Below are positions 1 to 9,147 of a stretch of 64,000 nucleotides of DNA, in pieces. Position numbers and translations under genes: made by a program. Source of the DNA: Paludibacter propionicigenes WB4 (GTDB lineage: Bacteria > Bacteroidota > Bacteroidia > Bacteroidales > Paludibacteraceae); NCBI RefSeq assembly GCF_000183135.1, contig NC_014734.1, positions 3,038,001-3,102,000 on the forward strand. The letters run 5' to 3'. Position 1 is the first letter of the stretch, and each line of letters begins with the position of its first letter. A model generated the notes under the pieces. The model was not told where the DNA came from and made no database searches. It was given only the letters and a program-made list of their open reading frames with translations.

Positions 1-1
1 T

Positions 2-1117
2 ATGATTAATTACGATAAAGCATACGAAATGATTGTTCTTATTGATACTATGGATAAGAATTACAGTAGTTTGCAAACGTATTTAAATCAGCTTTCGTTT
101 GGTGCGTCTATAACCTTATTTTACAAACTGATTCAAATTCCTCATGATAGGAAAGATATTCCCGATCAGGAGTTGTACCAGTATGCTAAATTACTTGTAG
201 ACCACATGGAAAGCATTAAGTCTGTAAAACCTGCCCGATACTATTATTTATCTCCGAATGAGTGGGAAGAACAATGGCAGGATGATATGGCAAGAACTGT
301 TTTGATTACGTATATTGATTTACTGAAAAATGTTGGCAAAAACAAAGAAGCACTGTCTTACGCGTTGCAGGCTCAGCAATCGTTCAATTATACTGTGGCC
401 GATGTGAATAATAGCATGATTTCATTGTTGACTGAAACAGGTGATAAAGAAGGGCTCAAAAAGCTACTGATTGGAGCCTTGTATAATAACCAGGTAACGC
501 CTCTGATGCTTGATTTGCTGAAGAAAGAATACGTTGCAGAACATAATTCAGAAGCAGGTTTTGATGAATTTGTCAAATCGCACAAAGACCCGAAGCTGGT
601 TGCTAAAGAGTTGAAATCGTTGGACGGAAATAGACGTGAAGGTGTAATGCCGGCCTGGAAAATGATGGATATTGATGGAAAGTTGATAGATTCTAATAAT
701 ATAAAAGGAAAGACTTATGTACTTGACTTTTGGTCCTCTTGGTGCGTACCTTGTAAAGCATCTTTCCCCGGAATGAAGTTAGCTGTAGAAAGATACAAAA
801 ACGATCCTAGTGTGGAATTTTATTTTGTCGATACAGAAGAACACAGTGCTGATTATAAAGCGGCAGCCATAAAGTATATTAAAGACAATAACTATCCGTT
901 CCATGTTCTGTTTGACAATAAGGTAAAGGGAGCCAAAATAAATGATGAGGTTTTTAGTCGTATAGCTAAAGCTTTTACCATATCCGGAATTCCACAGAAG
1001 ATTTTTGTTGATGGCAATGGCAATGTTCAGTTCATTTCTATAGGTTATAAAGGTAGCCCTAGCGAATTGGCCGATGAAATATCAGGAATGGTAGAACTAA
1101 CAAAAAGTATCAAATAA
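2..1117 (+). CDS. TlpA-like thioredoxin-domain protein (5' end probably outside window)
   Basis: The C-terminal third is a TlpA/ResA-type thioredoxin domain: a WCVPC motif (Cys248, Cys251) follows a DFW strand, and a cis-proline GIPQ loop lies near the end. The first ~215 residues are helical and not recognised. Members of this family are periplasmic or membrane-tethered thiol oxidoreductases. The visible ATG is at the very edge and no signal peptide follows it, so the true start probably lies to the left. The hydrolase starts 17 bp downstream, which suggests one operon through the TlpA gene at 5178. The exact substrate cannot be told from sequence. Confidence 0.8.
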   Translation: MINYDKAYEMIVLIDTMDKNYSSLQTYLNQLSFGASITLFYKLIQIPHDRKDIPDQELYQYAKLLVDHMESIKSVKPARYYYLSPNEWEEQWQDDMARTVLITYIDLLKNVGKNKEALSYALQAQQSFNYTVADVNNSMISLLTETGDKEGLKKLLIGALYNNQVTPLMLDLLKKEYVAEHNSEAGFDEFVKSHKDPKLVAKELKSLDGNRREGVMPAWKMMDIDGKLIDSNNIKGKTYVLDFWSSWCVPCKASFPGMKLAVERYKNDPSVEFYFVDTEEHSADYKAAAIKYIKDNNYPFHVLFDNKVKGAKINDEVFSRIAKAFTISGIPQKIFVDGNGNVQFISIGYKGSPSELADEISGMVELTKSIK

Positions 1118-1134
1118 CCGATTAATAATAAAAG

Positions 1135-2268
1135 ATGAAAATTATATTATCAACAAGAATCCTTGTTGTAGTTTGCTTTGCTTTAGCCTTCAATGCAATC
1201 AATCAGGTAAAGGCTCAGAATGCTTCTGGCGAAAAGGCAACATCTCTGCCTTATATATCAAAAGATATACAATTTAGCAATGAAGATAACTCCATTAAGT
1301 TTGGAGCTACTCTTACTATACCGGATACGTTGAATAATCATCAGGCGGTTATTCTCGTTTCAGGAACCGGAGAGCAGGATCGGGATGGTACTATGGCGGG
1401 ACATAAGATGTTTGCAGCCATTGCAGATAACCTGACTCGTAGAGGCATTGCCGTTCTTCGTGTTGACGATAGAGGAGTGGGGCAGACTACCGGTGTGTAT
1501 GAGACTTCAACAACCGGTGATTTTGCAAAGGATGTGATGGCTTTTATTCGCTTTTTGAAATCTCAGAAAGGAATTGACCCCAAAGATATCGGATTGATTG
1601 GGCATAGCGAAGGAGGTGCAGTGATTTCTATTGTAACAGCACAATCCAACGATGTTGCTTTTATGATTAGTATTGCAGGTTTGGCTACAGATGGGTTGAC
1701 AGCGCTAAAAAAACAGAACAGAGATATTGTTGATGCTTCTTCATTGCCTAGCTACGATAAGGGTCGTTCGAACGACATCAATGAGTTGATGTTTAATACA
1801 GCCTACGCGTATGCAAATTCAGATAGTATGGAAGCCAAACTGAACGAAACTTATAATAAGTGGAAAATAAAAGATGATGCTTATTTTAAAACGCTAAATG
1901 TCAAGTTTGATCATTTCCGTTTCCCTATATATAGTTACGTTAAATTTGCTTCAGGGCCTTGGTATCGTTATTTTATTCAATATGATCCGGCCAAATACCT
2001 GACAAAAGTAAAAGTTCCGGTTTTGGCAATTAATGGAGATAGAGACTTGATGGTGGCTTGTAATGAAAATCTGGAGAACTTCAGAAAATACCTGACAGAG
2101 GCAGGAAATCAAGATTTCAAAATAGTTAGTGTACCCGGTTTAAATCATCTGTTCCAACATTGTAAACTATGCACGCGTGAGGAATATGAAAGTCTTAATG
2201 AGACCTTTGCTCCCGAAGTACTTGATTTAATGGGAAACTGGATTCTTAGCCACAAAAGAAACAAATAA
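1135..2268 (+). CDS. Secreted alpha/beta-hydrolase
   Basis: A signal peptide ending near residue 27 (VKAQ) leads into an alpha/beta-hydrolase fold. Visible motifs are the oxyanion-side strand VILVSGTGEQDRDG, the nucleophile elbow GHSEGG with Ser158, an acid candidate in NGDRD, and a late His in LNHLFQH. This resembles the dienelactone-hydrolase/acyl-peptidase-like esterases common in Bacteroidota, which act in the periplasm on esters or peptides. The stop codon abuts the ATG of the M16 protease gene with no gap, so the two are translationally coupled. That context favours a role in peptide or ester breakdown, but the substrate is not known. Confidence 0.82.
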   Translation: MKIILSTRILVVVCFALAFNAINQVKAQNASGEKATSLPYISKDIQFSNEDNSIKFGATLTIPDTLNNHQAVILVSGTGEQDRDGTMAGHKMFAAIADNLTRRGIAVLRVDDRGVGQTTGVYETSTTGDFAKDVMAFIRFLKSQKGIDPKDIGLIGHSEGGAVISIVTAQSNDVAFMISIAGLATDGLTALKKQNRDIVDASSLPSYDKGRSNDINELMFNTAYAYANSDSMEAKLNETYNKWKIKDDAYFKTLNVKFDHFRFPIYSYVKFASGPWYRYFIQYDPAKYLTKVKVPVLAINGDRDLMVACNENLENFRKYLTEAGNQDFKIVSVPGLNHLFQHCKLCTREEYESLNETFAPEVLDLMGNWILSHKRNK

Positions 2269-5097
2269 ATGAAATATACAAAAGTAGTATGGGTGGCTGT
2301 GGCCATTCTTTTGCTTTCTATCGGAGAGGTATCTGCCTATCCATCTGGAGGGAAGAAACAAGCAAAAAAGCAAGTTACTCTTCCGTTGGATCCGTCGGTA
2401 AAGGTCGGCAAATTGCCGAATGGGTTTACGTATTACATCCGTCGGAATACAGAGCCTAAAAACAGGGTAACACTTTATTTAGCCAATAAGGTCGGTTCGA
2501 TTCTCGAAAATGATAATCAACAGGGATTGGCTCACTTTATTGAACATATGAGTTTTAACGGGACTAAGCATTTTCCCAAAAACGAGTTGGTAAGTTACCT
2601 TCAGAAGGCAGGTGTCCGCTTTGGAGGCGATCTGAATGCTTATACCAGTTTTGACGAAACCGTTTATCAGTTGCCATTACCCACCGATAATCCGGAGCTA
2701 TTGAAAAATGGATTTCAAATTATGAGGGATTGGGCGCAAGACGATTTGCTTGACTCAGTGGAAATAAATAAAGAACGGGGAGTGATTCTTGAAGAAAAAC
2801 GTTTGGGGAAAAATGCCTCACAGCGGTTACAATATAAATATCTTCCGGTTATTTTAAATAAATCGCGCTACAGTAATCGTCTTCCTATAGGTACTGAAGA
2901 GATACTAAATAACTTCAGACCTCAGACTCTTACTGATTTTTATAAAACGTGGTATCGTCCGGATCTTCAGGCTTTGATAGTGGTGGGTGATGTTGATGTA
3001 GCTGCAACGGAAAAAACAATAATAGCTTTGTTTTCAGACTTAAAATTACCCAAAGCTCCTAAGCCAAGGATTAAATATACAGTACCGTTGTTGCAAAAAA
3101 ATCAATTTCTTATTGCTACAGATAATGAATATCCGACAACGGCTATTCAGGTATTCGTAAAACATCAAGCTACTGCATTAAAAACGGTTGAGGACTATCA
3201 TCAAAGTATTCTTCGATCTATTTTTAATTTCATTGTTAGCGAACGTTTTGATGAATTAAGTAAGCAGGCTAGTCCTCCCTTTATTGAGGGCGGAGGTTCT
3301 ATTGGAAGTTTTCTTGCCAACATAGATGTACTTTCAGCATCTGTAGTGGCAAAACCGGGAGAGCTTGAGAGAGGCTTTAAGGCAGTGTGGACTGAAATGG
3401 AACGATTGAAAAAATTTGGGTTTACTCAATCGGAGTTAAACAGGGCTAAAGAAGCTTTGATGCAATCGATGGAGTCTGTTTATAAAGAAAAAGATAAAAC
3501 CCAATCGGAAAGTTACACGAATGAATATCTAAACCTCTTTTTGAAGGGCGATGCAGCTCCGGGTATTGAATACGAGTATAAGTTATACCAAAATAGTTTT
3601 CCCAAAATAACTCTTGCTGAGCTGAATGGGTTAATAAAAAAATATCTGGTGGATATAAACCGGGATATCGTTGTTCTGGGTTCTACCAAAGATTCAACTA
3701 CATTACCTACAGAGAAGGTTGTTAATCAATGGATGCTGGATGTTCAAAAAAGTACGATAAACTCATATATTGATAAGTCAGTTGATAAACCTTTAATGAC
3801 TCAGCAACCGGTTGCCGGAAAAATTGTTTCTGAGAAAAAGCAGGATGCGCTGGGTTTGATTGAGTATACACTCAGCAACGGAGTGAAAGTAAATCTGAAG
3901 CCGACTAATTTCAAAAACGACGAAATAAGTTTTCATGCCTTTAGTTCGGGCGGAACTTCTCTTTATAGCGACGCCGATTATGAGTCGGCAATTCGTGCCT
4001 CGTCGTTAGTTGGTTATAGTGGACTTGCCGATTTCAATCTGGTTCAACTTGGAAAATATCTTACGGGTAAACAAGTTCGTGTTTCGCCCTATATTGGTGA
4101 GCGCACCGAAGGACTGACGGGATATAGTACTCCTAAAGATTTTGAAACTGCCTTGCAACTGGTTTATCTTTATTTTACACAGCCTCGTAAAGATGTTGAA
4201 GTATACAAAGGAGTACTTTCTCAGGAAAGAGCTACTCTTTCTACTCGTGGTAATGATCCGGCAGCTGTCTTTGCGGATACAGTGAATACTGTTTTGGGTA
4301 ATTATAGTTTACGTAGGTCTGCTCCAAGCATAGCCAGACTTGATAAAATAGATCTCGATCGGGCATTTGATATATACAAAGACCGTTTTGCCGATGCCAG
4401 CGACTTTACATTCACTTTTGTAGGTAATCTGGATTTGGAAAAAGTAAAACCTTTGTTGGAAAAATACCTGGGATCTTTACCTGCAATACATCGCACCGAA
4501 AGTGCACGTGATTTGGGAATTCATATTCCTGCGGGTAAAATAAACAAGGTGGTTTACAAAGGACAGGATCCGAAATCGACAGTGCGTTTGGTATTTAGCG
4601 GTGAGTACAACTACAGCAATGATGAGAATAATCTTTTGGATGCGCTTGCTGAGGTGTTGACTATTAAACTTACGGAGCGTCTTCGCGAAGACGAAAGTGG
4701 AGTTTACGGAGTAGAAGCAAGAGCTTCTTATGCTAAGTATCCGCATAATCGTTTCTCTTTCTCGGTAATGTTTGGTTGCGGCCCTGAAAATACGGAAAAA
4801 CTAATCAATTCGGCTCTGGATGAAATTAATAAACTTCGCCAAAACGGACCATCGTTGGTGGATGTCAATAAAGTGCTGGCCGAAGAGCGACGCTCTACCG
4901 AGGTACAATTGAAAGAAAATAACTTTTGGTTGAATTATTTGACGAATCAATTTCAGAATAATGAGAATCTGGAACAAATTCTTTCGTATCAGGATGATTT
5001 GAATAAAATTACTCCTGAATCAATAAAGATTTGTGCTAATAAATATCTCGATGGAACTAATTTTGCCCGTTTAATTTTATATCCTGATAAAAAATAA
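2269..5097 (+). CDS. M16 family zinc metalloprotease (pitrilysin/insulinase type)
   Basis: This 942-residue exported protein (signal peptide ending near residue 24) has the inverted zinc motif HFIEH at residues 89-93, with His89 and His93 as metal ligands and Glu92 as catalytic base; the third ligand is probably a Glu in the NKERGVILEE segment. The length fits two tandem M16 halves, the second (from about residue 530) being the inactive partner. M16 enzymes degrade peptides inside a clamshell chamber. The gene is coupled to the upstream hydrolase and followed 80 bp later by a TlpA gene. Its presence suggests that the neighbouring uptake system handles peptides rather than glycans. Confidence 0.92.
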   Translation: MKYTKVVWVAVAILLLSIGEVSAYPSGGKKQAKKQVTLPLDPSVKVGKLPNGFTYYIRRNTEPKNRVTLYLANKVGSILENDNQQGLAHFIEHMSFNGTKHFPKNELVSYLQKAGVRFGGDLNAYTSFDETVYQLPLPTDNPELLKNGFQIMRDWAQDDLLDSVEINKERGVILEEKRLGKNASQRLQYKYLPVILNKSRYSNRLPIGTEEILNNFRPQTLTDFYKTWYRPDLQALIVVGDVDVAATEKTIIALFSDLKLPKAPKPRIKYTVPLLQKNQFLIATDNEYPTTAIQVFVKHQATALKTVEDYHQSILRSIFNFIVSERFDELSKQASPPFIEGGGSIGSFLANIDVLSASVVAKPGELERGFKAVWTEMERLKKFGFTQSELNRAKEALMQSMESVYKEKDKTQSESYTNEYLNLFLKGDAAPGIEYEYKLYQNSFPKITLAELNGLIKKYLVDINRDIVVLGSTKDSTTLPTEKVVNQWMLDVQKSTINSYIDKSVDKPLMTQQPVAGKIVSEKKQDALGLIEYTLSNGVKVNLKPTNFKNDEISFHAFSSGGTSLYSDADYESAIRASSLVGYSGLADFNLVQLGKYLTGKQVRVSPYIGERTEGLTGYSTPKDFETALQLVYLYFTQPRKDVEVYKGVLSQERATLSTRGNDPAAVFADTVNTVLGNYSLRRSAPSIARLDKIDLDRAFDIYKDRFADASDFTFTFVGNLDLEKVKPLLEKYLGSLPAIHRTESARDLGIHIPAGKINKVVYKGQDPKSTVRLVFSGEYNYSNDENNLLDALAEVLTIKLTERLREDESGVYGVEARASYAKYPHNRFSFSVMFGCGPENTEKLINSALDEINKLRQNGPSLVDVNKVLAEERRSTEVQLKENNFWLNYLTNQFQNNENLEQILSYQDDLNKITPESIKICANKYLDGTNFARLILYPDKK

Positions 5098-5177
5098 AAT
5101 TAAAAGAGAGAGACGAAGCGAAACAAATTGAAAAGTTTTCTTTAATTTCAGTCCCTAATTTAAAAAATATAAAGTTT

Positions 5178-6308
5178 ATGAAAGTATTTCGTTTATTAGC
5201 TTTGACTCTGTTACCAACAGCTTTGCTGGCTCAGTCGGGTCCGTATACCATTAATGGGAAAGTCGGCAATTTTAATGCTCCTGTAAAGGTTTATCTTCTT
5301 ACCAAAAGAGACAACGTAACAAAAATTGATTCTGCAATTCTAAAAAATGGAATGTTTGAATTTAAAGGACAGATTGCCGATCCAGCCAAAGCACGTCTGG
5401 TGGTAGATCATGCCGGAACTGGTTTGAAGAAAATTGAAAAACCTGATTTGCTTGAAATTTATCTTGAAAAGGGTAAAATTAAAGTTCTTAGTACCGATTC
5501 GGTTTCCAAATCGGAGATTACAGGTTCGCCTATCAATGTTGAGAATAAAAAGTACAATGCCTTGCTGGCTCCGACTGTGGCTAAACAAAATGCAATTTTA
5601 GCTGAATATTACGGAGCTTCCGATGAAAAGAAAAAGTCGGCTGAATTTCAGAAAGACATCGATACACGTTATGATGCTGTGGACAATGAGCTGAAGACTC
5701 TTATTAAGGGATATATTCAGGTTAATCCCGGTAGTTTTGTCTCTTTGGATGCTTTGAAATCATTGGGCAATCCGGTTTTTGAAGTTGAACTGGTAGAACC
5801 GTTGTTCAACGGGTTAACCGAGCAACTTCGTAATTCAGCTTCGGGTAAGGAATTGCTGGCAAAAATAGCAAAGCTCAAACTGGTAGCTGTTGGAGCTCAG
5901 GCGCCTGATTTTAAGCAACTCAGCCCCGATGGTAAAGAACTCAAACTTTCCGATTTCAAAGGAAAATATGTGCTGATCGATTTCTGGGCATCGTGGTGCG
6001 GACCGTGTCGTGCCGAAAATCCAAACGTTGTAATTGCTTATAATCAATACAAAGACCGGAATTTTACGATACTTGGAGTCTCGCTTGACAGCGAAAAAAG
6101 TAAAGCTGCGTGGTTAAAGGCTATTGAGAAAGATCAGCTGGTATGGAATCATGTTTCCGACCTGAAAGGCTGGAATAATGAGGCTGCCCAGTTATACTCT
6201 GTTCAGTCTATTCCTCAGAACTTTCTGATCAATCCGGACGGAAAAATCATTGCTAAAAACCTTCGTGGCGAAGATTTGCAGCTAAAATTGAAAGAGATTT
6301 TCAAATAA
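5178..6308 (+). CDS. TlpA-family thiol-disulfide oxidoreductase with DUF4369-like N-terminus
   Basis: A signal peptide (residues 1-19, ending LLAQ) precedes a DUF4369-like beta domain (about 22-125), a helical linker, and a thioredoxin domain with WCGPC (Cys274, Cys277) and the cis-proline loop SIPQ. Proteins of this architecture sit in the periplasm of Bacteroidota and often accompany SusC/SusD loci; they are thought to reduce or shuffle disulfides. The gene ends the first cluster and is followed by a strong terminator. Its 3' third, terminator and downstream promoter region are repeated in diverged form at 7545-8288, which points to an old tandem duplication. Confidence 0.88.
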   Translation: MKVFRLLALTLLPTALLAQSGPYTINGKVGNFNAPVKVYLLTKRDNVTKIDSAILKNGMFEFKGQIADPAKARLVVDHAGTGLKKIEKPDLLEIYLEKGKIKVLSTDSVSKSEITGSPINVENKKYNALLAPTVAKQNAILAEYYGASDEKKKSAEFQKDIDTRYDAVDNELKTLIKGYIQVNPGSFVSLDALKSLGNPVFEVELVEPLFNGLTEQLRNSASGKELLAKIAKLKLVAVGAQAPDFKQLSPDGKELKLSDFKGKYVLIDFWASWCGPCRAENPNVVIAYNQYKDRNFTILGVSLDSEKSKAAWLKAIEKDQLVWNHVSDLKGWNNEAAQLYSVQSIPQNFLINPDGKIIAKNLRGEDLQLKLKEIFK

Positions 6309-6354
6309 TCATTCTTTCTCATAGTTTGATTATTTAATCTTCTTCTTTCATTAT

Positions 6355-6394
6355 ACTCCCTGCTGAGGCTCATAACTCGGTAGGGAGTTTTTTA
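6355..6394 (+). terminator. Rho-independent terminator after TlpA gene
   Basis: ACTCCCT pairs with AGGGAGT around a loop rich in CTGAGGCTCATAA and is followed by six T residues. It is nearly identical to the terminator at 8152-8194. Confidence 0.85.
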
Positions 6395-6431
6395 TTTAAT
6401 GTCTTCATGTTGTGTAAAATGCTATTATCAG

Positions 6432-6488
6432 GGTATGTTTATACCCTAAAATAGGTATTTCACTATCTCGAAGAACTTCCTAAATTTG
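6432..6488 (+). promoter_or_regulatory. Orphan promoter with GGTAT/ATACC operator (duplicate of the ECF promoter)
   Basis: GGTAT (6432-6436), four bases, ATACC (6441-6445), eight bases, GGTAT (6454-6458), then a TAnnTTTG box, TAAATTTG, at 6481-6488. The last GGTAT starts 27 bp before the -7 box, as at 8254/8281. No plus-strand gene follows before 7545; the next gene is on the minus strand. It therefore looks like a promoter left behind by the duplication described for 7545-8105. Its activity is unknown. Confidence 0.6.
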
Positions 6489-6601
6489 CAAATTGAAGTA
6501 TGCATATTATTACCGTTTTTCAACAAAAAGGAAGTTTTTAATGAGGATACCTTTTAGAGATACCCTCATTTATTTGCAAATTTTATTGACCGTATATTAA
6601 T

Positions 6602-7315
6602 CTATTTTGAATTTATTATTCTGGAATAAGTCATATTAGCAAAGAGAGTAAAGCTACTTAGATCAAAATGTCCAGCAAAATCATATTTATATTGTTTAGA
6701 ATAATGATAAAAGGCTACGGTGTACTCTTCTGTATAGACACCCACACAATGTACCTCTCCGTAGTTATTAGACGTATAAACGACAACTTGCTTATATCCA
6801 GGGATGATGTTATATGTTCCTATGTTTGATCCAGCATATTGTAGATTAAATTGATCGACAGTGTAAACATTCGTGTAGCTGCGGGCTATGGCCAATGAAA
6901 AGAATCCAGGAAAGCCCTGGTCTTGTATATTTTGAAATATTCCAGTCCAATAATAATAGTCATTTTGTTCTGATGATTGAGTCTCTAAAGCATCATAAGC
7001 CTCATCAGCTGAGCCTACATTATATCTCAAATGTGTGGCAGTTTTAGAAATTTTCGGAACGGAAGATTTTATATTTATACTAATCGTGTCTTTAAGTCTG
7101 TGCTGGCTTAGATATGAATCGAGTTCTTCTAAAGAATTGAAGTCAGTCTTGCCTGATAATTCATTTGAAGCTCTTAATTTGACTGTCATTCCATATTTGG
7201 TCGCTAAAGCTTCAGCTTTATTTGTATCAATACTGAGATCTGAAATATTATCTTGCGTACAGCTAAATAATAATAGGAAGAATAACATCGTTGAAATTTT
7301 TAGTGTCTTGTACAT
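6602..7315 (-). CDS. Hypothetical lipoprotein
   Basis: A 237-residue protein with a lipoprotein signal (hydrophobic run then LFSC, Cys19). The mature part has no domain I recognise; it is rich in Tyr, Asn and Ser, with a C-terminal half that reads as beta strands (NNYGEVHCVGVYTEEYTVAF). It is the only minus-strand gene in the first 23 kb and is AT-rich. It lies between two copies of a duplicated segment, so it was either inserted there or the plus-strand sequence around it was lost. The bases between its start and 7544 are very AT-rich and hold no other gene that I can see. Confidence 0.7.
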   Translation of the reverse strand: MYKTLKISTMLFFLLLFSCTQDNISDLSIDTNKAEALATKYGMTVKLRASNELSGKTDFNSLEELDSYLSQHRLKDTISINIKSSVPKISKTATHLRYNVGSADEAYDALETQSSEQNDYYYWTGIFQNIQDQGFPGFFSLAIARSYTNVYTVDQFNLQYAGSNIGTYNIIPGYKQVVVYTSNNYGEVHCVGVYTEEYTVAFYHYSKQYKYDFAGHFDLSSFTLFANMTYSRIINSK

Positions 7316-7544
7316 AATTTTTTTTTTAATGGTTGATATTTTTAATTTGCGTCTATGATTTACGTGTTTTTATTATATGTTTATGCTATTTTTTCTTGCT
7401 TGTATAGATATTTATTTTGAGGATTTGTTGATATTGCAATATTACAACATTATTATTTTTTCGACTCTCATTTTTTTCTCATTTTTTTCTCATCAAAATC
7501 TCATTTCTTGTGTGTTTTAAATTAAAAATGTATAAAATTTACTG

Positions 7545-8105
7545 TTGCTAATCAATTCTACCCTTAAAGATGGTTTTGATGCCATTGGAACTGAGAAAAT
7601 ATACAATACACTTTCTTCCGATATAAAGAAAACTCCTTTAGCAGAATCGGTTATCAAGCGCATTTTAGAAGTAAAGAGGACTCAAGTGGGCATTGATGCT
7701 CCTGATTTTACGCAGAAAGATGCGAACGGAAAACCGGTAAAACTCTCCGATTTTAAAGGAAAATACGTGTTAGTCGATTTTTGGGCTTCGTGGTGTGCTC
7801 CTTGTCGACGTGAAAATCCTAATGTAAGAGTAGCTTATGACAAATACAAGAGTAAAGGCTTTGAAATTCTTGGAGTCTCTCTGGATAAAGAAGATGCCAG
7901 AGCTGCCTGGCTAAAAGCTATTGCCGATGACAAGTTGACGTGGACACAGGTTTCCGATCTCAAAGGTTGGAGCAATGAAGCAGCTGTGCTGTATTCGGTA
8001 AAAGCTATTCCTACCAATTTTCTTATCGATCCGCAAGGCAAAATAATTGCAAAGGATTTGAGAGGCGAAAATTTGCAACAAAAACTGAAAGAGATTTTTA
8101 AATAA
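7545..8105 (+). pseudogene. 5'-truncated TlpA paralogue
   Basis: The reading frame matches the last ~185 residues of the TlpA protein at 5178 (linker helix, thioredoxin core with WCAPC at Cys84/Cys87, SIPT-type loop changed to AIPT, identical LKEIFK end). It lacks the signal peptide and the DUF4369-like domain. No in-frame ATG precedes the thioredoxin domain; the only possible start is a TTG at 7545. Without export the protein would not reach its usual compartment, so I call it a remnant. The catalytic half is intact, so the 5' loss may be recent or the gene may have been kept as a cytoplasmic thioredoxin; I consider the latter less likely. Confidence 0.7.
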
Positions 8106-8151
8106 TCATTCTTTCTCATAGTTTGATTATTTAATCTTCTTCTTTCTTTAT

Positions 8152-8194
8152 ACTCCCTGCCTGAGGCTCATAACTCCGGTAGGGAGTTTTTTAT
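8152..8194 (+). terminator. Rho-independent terminator (duplicate of 6355-6394)
   Basis: ACTCCCT and AGGGAGT form the stem, and six T residues follow. The ~45 bases before it are also almost identical to those before the first copy. Confidence 0.85.
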
Positions 8195-8219
8195 TTGCTT
8201 TTATTCATTTTGCATAAAA

Positions 8220-8288
8220 TACTACTATCAGGGTATGTTTATACCCTTAAAGAGGTATTTCAGGATATGAATATAGTCTCTAACTTTG
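8220..8288 (+). promoter_or_regulatory. Promoter of ECF sigma gene with GGTAT/ATACC operator
   Basis: A degenerate TACT half-site (8220-8223), then GGTAT (8232-8236), N4, ATACC (8241-8245), N8, GGTAT (8254-8258), and the Bacteroidota -7 box TAACTTTG at 8281-8288. The half-site spacing and the 27-bp distance from the last GGTAT to the -7 box are identical at 6432-6488 and upstream of cysD (28923-28991). The ECF gene starts 126 bp downstream. The rest of the 8106-8414 gap holds only the terminator and an AT-rich leader. Confidence 0.65.
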
Positions 8289-8414
8289 CAATCAGATTTA
8301 ATTGTTGGATTAGCGTTTTTAAAGTGAAATCATCTTTTAAGTTTACATTGTGCTCGAGAATCAAGATATAATTGTATTTTTGCAACGGAATGGTTTGTGT
8401 TGCTTTCATTATAA

Positions 8415-9023
8415 ATGATAGAGAAGAAGTCTAAATATAGTAGAAGTGTTGATCAGTCTAGCTTACTGTTACGTCTTAGAGCAGGAGATGAAGATGCTTT
8501 TGCCGAATTATTTTATACTTTCTATGACAAACTATTTGGTTTTGTGTTTGGGTTAATTCATTCAAAAGCAAAGGCAGAGGATATTGTTCAGGAAGTTTTT
8601 CTGAAAATCTGGCAGAACAGAGCTGATATGGTTGATGTCGAAAATATCAATGCATTTCTTTTTCGAATAGCTCAAAATCAAGCTATTGATCATTTAAGAA
8701 AATTGGCTCGTGAAGTTTTAGCTACTTCTATTCACTTTGAATTAGACAGTCAAAATAATACGCCTGAACCATTAGAACTTTTAATTGATAACGAACTAAA
8801 AGAAAAACTTTCTGAAGCTGTTAAACAATTACCTCCTCAACAACAAAAAATATATACTTTGTACAAAGAACAAGGTATTAGACAAGATGAGATTGCTAAA
8901 CAATTAAATCTTTCCCGCTCAACCATTCAAAGCCACATGAAGCTCGCAGTGGGAAATATTCACAAATACCTCTCTTTGTACTACTCCGAGCTATTAATTG
9001 TAGCCGTTTTAATGTCTATTTAA
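8415..9023 (+). CDS. ECF RNA polymerase sigma factor (FecI-like)
   Basis: A 202-residue sigma-70 family protein with region 2 (about 25-95; AEDIVQEVFLKIW core and the LFRIAQNQAIDHLRK -10-binding part) and region 4 (about 130-185; LPPQQQKIYTLYKEQG, then the helix-turn-helix DEIAKQLNLSRSTIQSHM). It precedes a FecR anti-sigma gene and a SusC gene with an STN domain. That is the standard trans-envelope signalling arrangement: the loaded outer-membrane receptor signals through FecR to free the sigma factor. The C-terminal LLIVAVLMSI tail is unusually hydrophobic. Confidence 0.93.
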   Translation: MIEKKSKYSRSVDQSSLLLRLRAGDEDAFAELFYTFYDKLFGFVFGLIHSKAKAEDIVQEVFLKIWQNRADMVDVENINAFLFRIAQNQAIDHLRKLAREVLATSIHFELDSQNNTPEPLELLIDNELKEKLSEAVKQLPPQQQKIYTLYKEQGIRQDEIAKQLNLSRSTIQSHMKLAVGNIHKYLSLYYSELLIVAVLMSI

Positions 9024-9053
9024 AAGAAAATTCATTTTTTTTTAATCTCCACT

Positions 9054-9077
9054 GGATATTATTTTTCTTCGTACGTC
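9054..9077 (+). promoter_or_regulatory. Candidate ECF-dependent promoter for fecR-susC
   Basis: In the 124-bp gap between the sigma and FecR genes, GGATATT (9054-9060) is followed 13 bp later by CGTC (9074-9077). CGTC is a common -10 core of ECF promoters, and sigma factors of this class usually drive their own anti-sigma/receptor genes. This is one site only, so the assignment is weak. Confidence 0.35.
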
Positions 9078-9147
9078 TTACCAATATCTTATGTGATGCG
9101 CAAAGGCATCTGTCCTGATATTGGAAATTAATCATTATTGATAAGAA

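Noticed and set aside
7035-7358. Plus-strand frame over the start of the lipoprotein gene
   Set aside because: It is opposite a protein with a clear lipoprotein signal; its own product has no recognisable feature.
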